From assembly GCA_023399465.1 (NCBI GenBank), contig JAEWPB010000177.1:11720-75719 (forward strand): DNA of 64,000 nt, in the 5' to 3' direction. The position numbers and the translations under genes were made by a program. Of the stretch, positions 8,142 through 16,284 are shown piece after piece (position 1 is the stretch's first letter; each line of letters starts with the position of its first letter). This DNA is from Pseudomonadota bacterium (GTDB lineage Bacteria; Pseudomonadota; Alphaproteobacteria; Rhizobiales; Rhizobiaceae). The notes under the pieces are model-generated. The model was given only the letters and a program-made list of their open reading frames with translations, made no database searches and was not told where the DNA came from.

Positions 8142-9158
8142 TCAGTTCTCCAGGATCGCCAGAGCCTCGGGGCCGTTCCCCGTCGCATTCTCGGATCGTT
8201 GATTACGTGCAAGCCAGATCGTCACGGTCAGGGCATCACCTTCCTTGCTGGAAGCAAGATCCCTGGTGCCTTCGACTGTAAGGCCGGATTTCTTCAGCCA
8301 CTCGGCCATCGTCTGGCGGGAAAAGCCGAGACGCACATGGGCATGTTCATCGCGCAGGTGCTCGAGCGTATGTGGCGCCAGATCGACGATCACCAGGCGA
8401 CCACCGGGCGTCAGCATGCGCGCCGCTTCGGAGATCGCCAGTTCCGGCTGATCGAGGAAGTGCAGCACCTGATGGATGGTCACCAGATCGAAATCATGGC
8501 TGTCGAGCGGAAGATTGAATATGTCGCCATGGCGGACGGTCGCCTTGGTGATGCCGGCCTTGTCGAGATTGGCGCGGGCAACCGAGAGCATGTCGCGGCT
8601 GGCATCGACACCGAGCGCGCGGCGATAGACGCCTTCGAGCAATTGCAGGATGCGCCCCGTTCCGGTGCCGAGATCGAGAAGACCATCAACCGGCTCGCTG
8701 CCGACAAGATCGACAATCGCCGCTTCGACGTCGCTATCGCTGACCTGCAGGCGGCGCATGACGTCCCAATCGGCGGCATTGCGGCTGAAATATTCCTGTG
8801 CCCGCTCGGCGCGCACCTGCTTGACCGTCGCCAGACGCTCGCTGTCGCGCAGCAGGACTGCATCGTTCTCCGACATCGACTTGAGCAGCGTCCGCACCAG
8901 CGCCACTGCCTTGCCATCCTGTTTCAGCCGGAAATAGGCCCAAGCCCCTTCCTGATAGCGATCGATCAGGTCCGCTTCGGTGAGGAGTTTGAGGTGACGG
9001 GAAATCCGCGGCTGCGATTGGCCGAGAATTTCGGTAAGATCGGTCACGGTCAGGTCGCCGGCCGCCAGCAGGGCCAGTAGTCGCAATCGCGTCGGCTCGC
9101 CTGCCGCCTTCAGGACGTCAACCAGACCATCGAGACCGATTTTCACCAAGTTCGCCAT
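8142..9158 (-). CDS. ArsR-family regulator fused to a methyltransferase domain (SahR-like)
   Basis: A 338-residue two-domain regulator. Residues about 8-90 form an ArsR winged helix (EPTRLRLLALLAAGDLTVTDL, then QPRISRHLKLL as the recognition helix). Residues about 150-300 form a class I methyltransferase domain with LLDLGTGTGRIL as the cofactor site. ArsR proteins of this layout near metF in alphaproteobacteria have been described as sensors of the S-adenosylhomocysteine/S-adenosylmethionine state (SahR type); that ligand is inference here. The ATG at 9158 is used; a TTG at 9173 is in frame. A 20-base palindrome at 9175-9194, 17 bases before the ATG, is the likely autoregulatory operator. Confidence 0.85.
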   Translation of the reverse strand: MANLVKIGLDGLVDVLKAAGEPTRLRLLALLAAGDLTVTDLTEILGQSQPRISRHLKLLTEADLIDRYQEGAWAYFRLKQDGKAVALVRTLLKSMSENDAVLLRDSERLATVKQVRAERAQEYFSRNAADWDVMRRLQVSDSDVEAAIVDLVGSEPVDGLLDLGTGTGRILQLLEGVYRRALGVDASRDMLSVARANLDKAGITKATVRHGDIFNLPLDSHDFDLVTIHQVLHFLDQPELAISEAARMLTPGGRLVIVDLAPHTLEHLRDEHAHVRLGFSRQTMAEWLKKSGLTVEGTRDLASSKEGDALTVTIWLARNQRSENATGNGPEALAILEN

Positions 9159-9174
9159 AAGACACCCAATCAAG

Positions 9175-9194
9175 ATATAAAGATATGTTTATGT
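9175..9194 (-). promoter_or_regulatory. Palindromic operator before the ArsR-methyltransferase/metF unit
   Basis: On the plus strand the site reads ATATAAAGATATGTTTATGT. Its 9-base arms match each other at seven positions around a 2-base centre. It matches the palindrome before metH (55104-55123) at 17 of 20 positions. The spacing just upstream of the regulator's own start suggests autorepression. Confidence 0.72.
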
Positions 9195-9413
9195 GATTTG
9201 GCGTGGTGGCGCAAGCGGGAAATCGCGTGCCGCAAGTTGTCCACCGGGAAAGGGAAAAGCGGCCCCATTGGGCGGCCCCTTTAGTACCTGTCTCCAGAGA
9301 TGGGTCAGCGTCATGATCTCGGCGAGACCTGCGCCGTGTATCGTTTGACGCGCTAAACGCCCTCACCGACCGCGATCGCGACGACCATGATATGGCCGAC
9401 ACGCCTGACAGCA
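9195..9413. other. Intergenic region without recognised features
   Basis: This stretch separates the divergent-upstream side of the ArsR-methyltransferase gene from the ettA terminator. It should hold the promoter of the regulator gene at its right-hand operator end. No coding frame with a ribosome site and no clear RNA gene was seen. Confidence 0.4.
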
Positions 9414-9443
9414 CGAAAAATCCCGCCGGCGAAACCGGCGGGA
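9414..9443 (-). terminator. ettA terminator
   Basis: Stem TCCCGCCGG (9421-9429) and CCGGCGGGA (9435-9443) with loop CGAAA. On the minus strand it is followed by TTTTTCG, the layout of an intrinsic terminator, about 40 bases beyond the ettA stop. Confidence 0.88.
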
Positions 9444-9484
9444 TCCAATCGAAATCCAGGTTGTGAGGGCTGATCGCGAATGGA

Positions 9485-11134
9485 TCAGCGCGTCAGGCGC
9501 TTGTAGGACATGCGGCTCGGGTTGAGGGCATCCGGGCCGAGACGACGCACTTTGTCCTTTTCGTAGTCCTCGAAGTTGCCTTCGAACCATTCGACATGAC
9601 CGTCACCTTCATAGGCGAGGATGTGCGTGGCCAGACGGTCGAGGAACATCCGGTCGTGCGAGATGATGACGGCGCAACCAGCAAAGTTTTCCAGCGCGTC
9701 TTCCAAAGCACCCAGCGTTTCCGTGTCGAGGTCGTTGGTCGGTTCGTCGAGCAGGAGGACGTTATGGCCGCCCTTCAGCATCTTGGCGAGGTGCACGCGG
9801 TTGCGCTGGCCACCCGAAAGGTTGCCGACCTTCTGCTGCTGGTCGCCGCCCTTGAAGTTGAAGGCGCCGCAATAGGCGCGCGAGTTCATTTCGAACTTGC
9901 CGAGCTTCAGGATGTCGTTGCCCTCGGAGATTTCCTCCCAGACGGTCTTGTTGGCGGCAAGCGAGTCGCGGCTCTGGTCCACATAGCCCAAATCAACGGT
10001 GTCGCCGATGGTGATCGTACCGGAATCGGGCGTCTCCTGACCGGTGATCATGCGGAACAGCGTCGTCTTGCCGGCGCCGTTCGGGCCGATGATGCCGACG
10101 ATGCCGCCCGGCGGCAGCTTGAAGGAGAGGTTCTCGATGAGAACGCGATCGCCGAAGGACTTGGTAACGTTCTCGGCTTCGATGACCACGCGGCCCAGAC
10201 GCTCACCGATCGGGATCGCGATCTGTGTATCCGACGGACGGCGTTCGGCGGCGGAATCAACCAGTTCATTATAGGCGTTGATACGGGCCTTGGACTTCGC
10301 CTGACGCGCCTTGGGGGAGGATGCGATCCACTCCTGCTCGCGCGAAATCGCCTTCTGGCGGCTGGCTTCCTCGCTGCGCTCCTGCTGCATGCGCTTGGCC
10401 TTGGCCTGAAGGTAGGCGGAGTAATTGCCCTCGTACGGAATGCCGCGACCGCGGTCGAGCTCGAGAATCCAGCCCGTCACATTGTCGAGGAAGTAGCGGT
10501 CGTGGGTGACCATCAGGATGGCGCCCGGATACTCGCGCAGGTGCTTTTCGAGCCAGGCGATGGTCTCGGCATCGAGGTGGTTGGTCGGTTCGTCGAGCAG
10601 CAGCAGGTCGGGCTGGCGCAGCAGAAGCTGGCAGAGCGCAATGCGGCGCTTTTCACCGCCCGAAAGGCTGGTGACGCTGGCGTCGCCCGGCGGGCAGCGC
10701 AGCGCGTCCATGGCCATCTCGACCTGATTTTCGAGGTCCCAGAGGTTCTGGCTGTCGATGATGTCCTGAAGCTTCGCGCCCTCGTCCGCCGTCTCGTCGG
10801 AATAGTTCATCATCAGTTCGTTGTAACGGTCGACGATCGCCTTCTTGTGGGCAACGCCTTCCATCACGTTCTCGAACACGGTCTTGCTCGGATCGAGCTG
10901 CGGCTCCTGCGCGAGGTAGCCGAGGGTGGCGCCGTCGGCGAGCCATGCTTCGCCGGTCCACTCCTTGTCGAGGCCGGCCATGATCTTCAGGACGGTGGAC
11001 TTACCGGCGCCGTTCGGGCCGAGGATACCGATCTTGGCGTCCGGGTTGAACGACAGATGGATGTTCTCGAGGATCTTCTTGTTGCCGTAGGACTTGTTCA
11101 GTCCGGCCATATGGTAGATGAATTGACGTGCCAT
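9485..11134 (-). CDS. ettA: Energy-dependent translational throttle protein EttA (ABC-F)
   Basis: A cytoplasmic ABC-F ATPase that binds the ribosomal E site and gates the first steps of elongation according to the ATP/ADP ratio. The 549 residues contain two nucleotide-binding domains, each with GPNGAGKST as the Walker A motif (about residues 39-47 and 360), signatures LSGGEKRR and LSGGQRNR, and LLLDEPTNHLD / LLLDEPTNDLD. The inter-domain linker with ARQAKSKAR is typical of ABC-F proteins. The start MARQFIYHM matches the conserved EttA N terminus. There are no membrane segments. It is monocistronic with its own terminator. Confidence 0.95.
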   Translation of the reverse strand: MARQFIYHMAGLNKSYGNKKILENIHLSFNPDAKIGILGPNGAGKSTVLKIMAGLDKEWTGEAWLADGATLGYLAQEPQLDPSKTVFENVMEGVAHKKAIVDRYNELMMNYSDETADEGAKLQDIIDSQNLWDLENQVEMAMDALRCPPGDASVTSLSGGEKRRIALCQLLLRQPDLLLLDEPTNHLDAETIAWLEKHLREYPGAILMVTHDRYFLDNVTGWILELDRGRGIPYEGNYSAYLQAKAKRMQQERSEEASRQKAISREQEWIASSPKARQAKSKARINAYNELVDSAAERRPSDTQIAIPIGERLGRVVIEAENVTKSFGDRVLIENLSFKLPPGGIVGIIGPNGAGKTTLFRMITGQETPDSGTITIGDTVDLGYVDQSRDSLAANKTVWEEISEGNDILKLGKFEMNSRAYCGAFNFKGGDQQQKVGNLSGGQRNRVHLAKMLKGGHNVLLLDEPTNDLDTETLGALEDALENFAGCAVIISHDRMFLDRLATHILAYEGDGHVEWFEGNFEDYEKDKVRRLGPDALNPSRMSYKRLTR

Positions 11135-11270
11135 AGATGACTTGCTCCGCAGCGGGAAAATGGGATTTTGCCGCTATGTAGGCGAATTGCGCCTCAGGGG
11201 CAATGATGAAACCTGAGAACACCCGGTTTTGCCGCAGCCCATACGGGCGCGGCACCGCCACAACTTCAGG

Positions 11271-13076
11271 CTATTGAAGCCGGTCGTGGTCTATCCGGAA
11301 GAGCTGCAGATTGGTGGGCAACGGCGGCGCGATGCGGACGAGACCGGGCCACTCCCCACCGTTTGCCAGCGCCGCATAGAGGGGCGCCTCTTCGGCCACC
11401 ACCTGCAGCGGGAAGCGGCAAACGGCAACGTGGTCGAACGGCGCCAGCGCTTCGCGCCGGACGTTTGGATCGCTGGAGGTGAATGCCAGCAAGGTTCGGC
11501 GCAACCCCGGTGAAGCGCGGTGGAAGGGGATGCCGGCCACCGAAATACCGTCAACGCCCTTCCCGGCGATTTCCACGGCAAGCGCATAAGGGGCCACCAG
11601 TCTGCCCGGCGCGGCAAGCGCCAAAGCTCCGAAATCCTGTTCCCTGCAGGTGTCGAAAGCCATGAATGCCACGGCATCGAAGTACTGCGCACGGGCGGGT
11701 GCGGCCTGATGGATCGCGGCGACCATGGCGGCCAGCAGCAGCACTGCCGTCGCCGGGGCCCGATATCCCTTCCACGGACCGGCCGAAGGCAGTTTCACCG
11801 ATTGCAGCCAGTACACGGCCATCGGCAGCAATACCGGGACGAATGCGGCGGGAAACCGGTTGAAGCGTATCTGCAGAACCGCCGTTGCAAGCGCAGCGAC
11901 CGCCACGAGGTAGACGACCAGAGCGCCGGGATTTCCGGTGCGGAAGCGTTCGACCAGCGAGGGAGCGGCGACTATCGCGACGACAAGCCAGGCAAGGTGC
12001 AGCAGGATCACCGGCCAATTGCCGTCCGAAAAGAAGCGCAGGATGCTCTGCTCCTGATGGACCCTGTTCAGCCACAGTTCCCGGGAAAGCGGATCGATCA
12101 TGTGATACGGGCCGGCAAGGCATTCGGAAAAGCCGATCGCCAGTCCCGCGCAAATCGTGGCCCCTGCCGCGGCGAGGAAAACCATTTTCCGGATCGGTGA
12201 AGCCGTATCCGCCATTGCCGTAGCGATCGCGGCGACAGCGAGCGGCAAGACGGTCAGGAGCAGTATGAAAGGTGCCGAATAGGCATCGCATTGGGTGGTG
12301 ATCATGGCAGTCGGACCGATCAGCGCCAATCCCAAAAGCGGCGCGGAAATGGCCGCCCCCAGCATCTGCGACACGAGCACGTCGCGTGCATTCCGGCGTC
12401 CCAGAACCCACATGAATATTGTGGATGCAAAGGCTACCGCGACGAAAGGCATGCACTCGAGCCCGACCGCGACGGAAGCCGTCCCGGCGACGCCCGATAG
12501 CCATCCCCCCAATCTCGTCCATGCCGATGCCCCCCAGAGCATTGCCATGATCAGGATGATCTGGACGTTGTGGTGATCGATGCGCCCCGGCGAGAAGTCG
12601 ATGATCGCCTTGAACATCAGCAGGACGATTACCACAGCGGTAATCGGACGTATTGCGGCCGGATCCCCGCCGGCAAGATTGCGCACGACTCCGGCACAGA
12701 TGACGCAGTAGATGCCCAGCATGGCCAAGGGCCAGGCCGCAAAGGCGAACTGCAGCGCATCCTCCGACCTTAAGACCGGCGTCAGAAGAATGGTGATCGC
12801 GGCATATGGCAGGTCGACAAGCCGCGACCAGGGGGAAACATAGACTTCCGGCATCTGGATCATCGGCAGCGACAGATCGAACCACAGCCCCGTCTCGAGC
12901 AGATGGCGGATCTGGACCGCCCGCAACTTGGCATCCACGTCGTGATAGTTGTCGATACCGTCCCAGAGGTCGAGAAGCACGATTGCGAGCGCCACCACAA
13001 GGAATGTGGCCGATATGCCGATGAGGCTTGCGGAGCCGGGCGAGCGGGAAGCGAGCGTGTCAGATCTGTCTTCCAT
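11271..13076 (-). CDS. Polytopic membrane protein, GT-C glycosyltransferase-like
   Basis: A 601-residue membrane protein with about eleven to thirteen hydrophobic segments and a C-terminal soluble domain of about 130 residues after the last span. Between the first two spans lies an acidic loop (WDGIDNYHDVDAKLRAV) and further on RIDHHNVQ after span four to five. This arrangement, an acid pair in the first outside loop plus an Asp-His-His loop, is that of GT-C enzymes such as oligosaccharyltransferases of the STT3/PglB type and ArnT. The acceptor and donor cannot be read from the sequence. No glycan gene lies next to it, so it is an orphan. Called as GT-C-like with moderate certainty. Confidence 0.6.
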   Translation of the reverse strand: MEDRSDTLASRSPGSASLIGISATFLVVALAIVLLDLWDGIDNYHDVDAKLRAVQIRHLLETGLWFDLSLPMIQMPEVYVSPWSRLVDLPYAAITILLTPVLRSEDALQFAFAAWPLAMLGIYCVICAGVVRNLAGGDPAAIRPITAVVIVLLMFKAIIDFSPGRIDHHNVQIILIMAMLWGASAWTRLGGWLSGVAGTASVAVGLECMPFVAVAFASTIFMWVLGRRNARDVLVSQMLGAAISAPLLGLALIGPTAMITTQCDAYSAPFILLLTVLPLAVAAIATAMADTASPIRKMVFLAAAGATICAGLAIGFSECLAGPYHMIDPLSRELWLNRVHQEQSILRFFSDGNWPVILLHLAWLVVAIVAAPSLVERFRTGNPGALVVYLVAVAALATAVLQIRFNRFPAAFVPVLLPMAVYWLQSVKLPSAGPWKGYRAPATAVLLLAAMVAAIHQAAPARAQYFDAVAFMAFDTCREQDFGALALAAPGRLVAPYALAVEIAGKGVDGISVAGIPFHRASPGLRRTLLAFTSSDPNVRREALAPFDHVAVCRFPLQVVAEEAPLYAALANGGEWPGLVRIAPPLPTNLQLFRIDHDRLQ

Positions 13077-13167
13077 GCACTCGTCCTGCCCCCAGTTCCC
13101 GCGTTTCGCGGATTTTTACCTTGGCGCAATCATATGGTGTATTTTTTAATAATTGGTCAGCAGAACG

Positions 13168-13931
13168 TTACTGCAGCCCGACCGGGTCGACGATAGCACT
13201 CGGACAACCGAAGCTGGTTCGGCCGGCCCTGGCCATCGCTCCCGCGAGACTGCCGGCGTCGCCGTTCGCGGCGGTCACCTCGCCTGACAGGCCGATCGTC
13301 AGCTCGGTGATGATGCGGCGATCGCCGTCGCGCTTGCACTGCATCTTCACCCAATCGCCGGCGCCCTTGCCGAAACTCTTGTCGAAGGCCCGGCGGATGG
13401 ACGCCTCGTCAAGTTCGCGGCCGACATTGCCGGCAAAAAGTGCGCGTACCTCCGAGGCGTTGAGTTCGGCCAGAAGCCGGGTCGACAACAGGTAATACTC
13501 CCCGGCGGTCAGTCCTGAGCAGGTGCCGTGCTTGATCCATTCGTGGCGATCGAGCCCGGACTGCACGCCGGGCATGGCAAGGGCAAGCTCGGCCTTCACC
13601 TCAGGCGGCAGCGCCACTTCGGCAGATCCCGCCAGCGGCCCTTGGTGTCCACGGCCTTTAGCCTTTCATCGACGCCGCAATAGCTCTTGCGCACCGACCA
13701 GAGCCCATGCAGCGAAAAATGGCTGGCGTCGCGCCGAGCCTGCGTCTGGCTTGTGCATTCCGGCCGTTTCGGCCGCGTTTCGCAGAAGGCAGGCTGCCAG
13801 CTGACCGCAAGGATCATCCGGGTTCCGCCACCCCGATCCGGCATTTCCTCCGCCTGCACCGCAGAGGTCGAGGCAAAAAGCGCAACCGCAGCGGCCGCAT
13901 TCCAGAGCAGTTTAGCGAACCGGACGTTCAT
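13168..13931 (-). pseudogene. Ribonuclease T2 broken by a frameshift
   Basis: Two overlapping frames together make one secreted RNase T2. The first part starts with ATG at 13931 and a Sec signal peptide (MNVRFAKLLW to VQAEE) and holds the first active-site motif HFSLHGLW. The second part, readable from about 13617 down to 13168, holds the second motif HEWIKHGTCSG. The shift is near 13615: a DLPK segment should continue into VALPPEVKAEL, which would need one more G in the run read as AAGTGG. So one missing base separates the two catalytic motifs. Either the gene is recently inactivated or the base call is wrong. RNase T2 enzymes cleave RNA non-specifically in the periplasm or outside. Confidence 0.8.
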
Positions 13932-14112
13932 AGCGCCTCCCGACAAGAACAAGACATGATCGCATGCATGTCTATCGGCAGCGCTTGTGCACTTCAACCG
14001 AAGCAATTCCTCTCCTCCCGCGCCGCTTACGGAGGGAGACGAAAACTCCCCATTGCCCTTTCATCCCGAATCCCCTTTGTTGCTTGCAATCCATCTGGAA
14101 AGGAAGCCACAC

Positions 14113-15045
14113 GTGTTTCTCGAGACGCGGCAACTGAAGAATGGCAGCGGCGCGACGATTGCCTATCATTGCCAGCATGCCAGCGGCACTGAGAACGGCA
14201 TCCTGCTGATCAGCCACGGGCTTGCCGAGCACTCGAAGCGCTATCGCGACTTCGCCGAGGCAATGGCGGAGCGCGGCTTTCACGTCTATGCCCACGACCA
14301 TCGGGGCCATGGCGAGACGACCGCGCCGGACGCGCCGCTCGGCCGGTTCGCCGCGCGCAATGGCATCGATTGCGTGATTGCCGATCTTGTCGCCGTGCGC
14401 AATCTCGCCGCTGGCAATCATCCCGGCCTGCCGGTCGTCCTCCTCGGGCATTCGATGGGCGGCCTGATCGCCCTCAACGCCGCGATCTCCTATCCGAAGA
14501 AATTCGATGGCCTTGCGATCTGGAACTCCAATTTCAATCCGGGCGCAGCCGGACGCCTCGCAAAGGCCATCCTCTATGCCGAACGCATGCTCAAGGGATC
14601 GGACGTGCCGAGCGGCCTGCTGCCGAAGCTGACCTTCGGTGCCTGGAGCAGAAGCATCGCTGGCCGGCGCACGGACTTCGACTGGCTGTCGCATGATCCG
14701 CAGGAAGTCGACCGCTACATCGCCGATCCGCTCTGCGGCTTCAATGCCAGCGTCTCGCTATGGCTTGACCTTCTAAAAATGACTTTTCGCGCGCCAAGGC
14801 CGCAACGCCTGGCGAATTTGCGCAATGACGTGCCGATACACCTCGTCGGCGGCGGCCAGGATCCGGCCACCGATCGCGGCAGGGCCGTCGCCTGGCTTGC
14901 CGACCATCTGAAAGCCCATGGCTTCTCGGACGTCACCTTGAAGATATATCAGGAAACGCGGCACGAAACGCTGAACGAAATCGGGCGGGAGGCCGCCATC
15001 GCGGACTTTGCCGACTGGTGCCGGGACAAGGTGAGCCGGTCATAG
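14113..15045 (+). CDS. Alpha/beta hydrolase, monoacylglycerol lipase/lysophospholipase-like
   Basis: A 310-residue cytoplasmic alpha/beta hydrolase of the Hydrolase_4 (PldB-like) type. The nucleophile elbow GHSMGG lies at about residues 112-117, the oxyanion strand at LISHGLAEHSKRY, and the last-strand region near VPIHLVGGGQDP with the catalytic His in ETRHETLNE. The frame is open to 13987, but the GTG at 14113 is preferred because GGAAAGGAAG precedes it by about seven bases and the protein then begins at the usual place. It is transcribed away from the RNase T2 gene and runs slightly into the upstream frame of the following transporter gene. The natural substrate is likely a monoacylglycerol or lysolipid. 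Confidence 0.82.
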   Translation: MFLETRQLKNGSGATIAYHCQHASGTENGILLISHGLAEHSKRYRDFAEAMAERGFHVYAHDHRGHGETTAPDAPLGRFAARNGIDCVIADLVAVRNLAAGNHPGLPVVLLGHSMGGLIALNAAISYPKKFDGLAIWNSNFNPGAAGRLAKAILYAERMLKGSDVPSGLLPKLTFGAWSRSIAGRRTDFDWLSHDPQEVDRYIADPLCGFNASVSLWLDLLKMTFRAPRPQRLANLRNDVPIHLVGGGQDPATDRGRAVAWLADHLKAHGFSDVTLKIYQETRHETLNEIGREAAIADFADWCRDKVSRS

Positions 15046-15062
15046 TCCGGCCGAAAACAGAA

Positions 15063-16049
15063 ATGAATGATGCAATCGACATGACCTCGCCCAGACAGCC
15101 CTCAAAACAGCCCTCCCGCCCCCTGCCCAATGACGTCGTCTCGGGCATGATGCTGATGTTCGCCGCAGTGCTGATAGCGCCGCTGATCGACATCTTCGCC
15201 AAGCTTGCGACCACGACCATTCCATCGGCGGAAGTCACCGCCGCGCGTTTCCTGTTCCAGGCGCTGTTCATGCTGCCCTTCGTGCTTTGGCGGGGCTCGT
15301 TCGGCTCGTTGAACTGGCGCCAAACCGGCTATCACGCCCTTCGCGGCGGCCTGCTCACCGTCGCGATGATCAGCTTCGTCACGACGCTCAGGGTCATGGA
15401 GGTCGCCGACGCCATCGCCATCTTCTTCGTCGAGCCGATCATGCTGACGATCCTCAGCAGCGTTTTCCTCAAGGAGGTGATCGGCTGGCGCCGCTATACC
15501 GCGTGTTGCGTCGGCTTTTTCGGCGCCATGCTGATCATCCAGCCGAGCTTCCAGGAGATCGGCTTCGTGGCGCTCCTGCCGCTGGTGACGGCGCTTTGCA
15601 TCGCGATCTTCGCCATGCTCACCCGGGTGCTGGCGCATCGCGAGGACCCATGGTCGATGCAATTCCAGACCGGGCTCTGGGGCCTGCTGTTCTGCGCCAT
15701 CGCCATGTGGCTCGGCAAGGGCAGCGGCTCGACCGTGTTCGACGTGGTGATGCCCGACGGCAAGGCGATGTTGTTCCTGCTCGGTGTCGGCGTGGCTGCC
15801 GCGGTTTCCGGGATCATGAGCGTCTACGCCTATCGTGCGGCGCCGGCCTCGACCCTTGCCCCCTTGCAGTATTTCGAGATCGTCTCGGCGACGATCTTCG
15901 GCTGGCTGGTCTTCGGCCATCTGCCGGATGCGCTGAAGTGGCTCGGCATCGCCATCATCATCGCTTCCGGCCTCTACATCCTGTGGCGGGAACGGCGCCT
16001 TGCGTCGAAGCCGGTATCCGACACATCCGAATTGGCCCGCGCACCCTAG
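15063..16049 (+). CDS. DMT-family transporter (EamA, ten spans)
   Basis: A 328-residue inner-membrane protein with two EamA repeats and about ten hydrophobic segments, typical of drug/metabolite transporters that export amino acids, metabolites or small toxins. The first repeat includes ARFLFQALFMLPFVLW and the EPIMLTILSSVFLKE stretch; the second includes APLQYFEIVSATIFGWLVFG, the matching position near the end of the repeat. The tail is short and basic. The ATG at 15063 lies 15 bases after the stop of the hydrolase gene, so the two may be co-transcribed. The substrate is unknown. Confidence 0.83.
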   Translation: MNDAIDMTSPRQPSKQPSRPLPNDVVSGMMLMFAAVLIAPLIDIFAKLATTTIPSAEVTAARFLFQALFMLPFVLWRGSFGSLNWRQTGYHALRGGLLTVAMISFVTTLRVMEVADAIAIFFVEPIMLTILSSVFLKEVIGWRRYTACCVGFFGAMLIIQPSFQEIGFVALLPLVTALCIAIFAMLTRVLAHREDPWSMQFQTGLWGLLFCAIAMWLGKGSGSTVFDVVMPDGKAMLFLLGVGVAAAVSGIMSVYAYRAAPASTLAPLQYFEIVSATIFGWLVFGHLPDALKWLGIAIIIASGLYILWRERRLASKPVSDTSELARAP

Positions 16050-16284
16050 CGCGGTGATTTCGCGGACGACGATCGGGGCCATCGAGGGAGACCGCAGGGA
16101 AGAGGCAGAAGCGCCGCAATCTGCCACGGCCTTGCGGATGCGCAAGTACACGGACGCGGATTGCGTGTAGAGGTCTGAACAGGTTTCTCAAGGCCTTGCA
16201 TTGCAGGCGGCCACGTCCGAGATTGGACAAGCATCAGGAGGAGGTTCTGGCGCAATTCGTCAGACCGGAAAGGAAAGCAGCGAA

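Noticed and set aside
9596..11140. 514-codon plus-strand frame
   Set aside because: It lies opposite ettA, whose motifs are complete, and shows no own motif or ribosome site.
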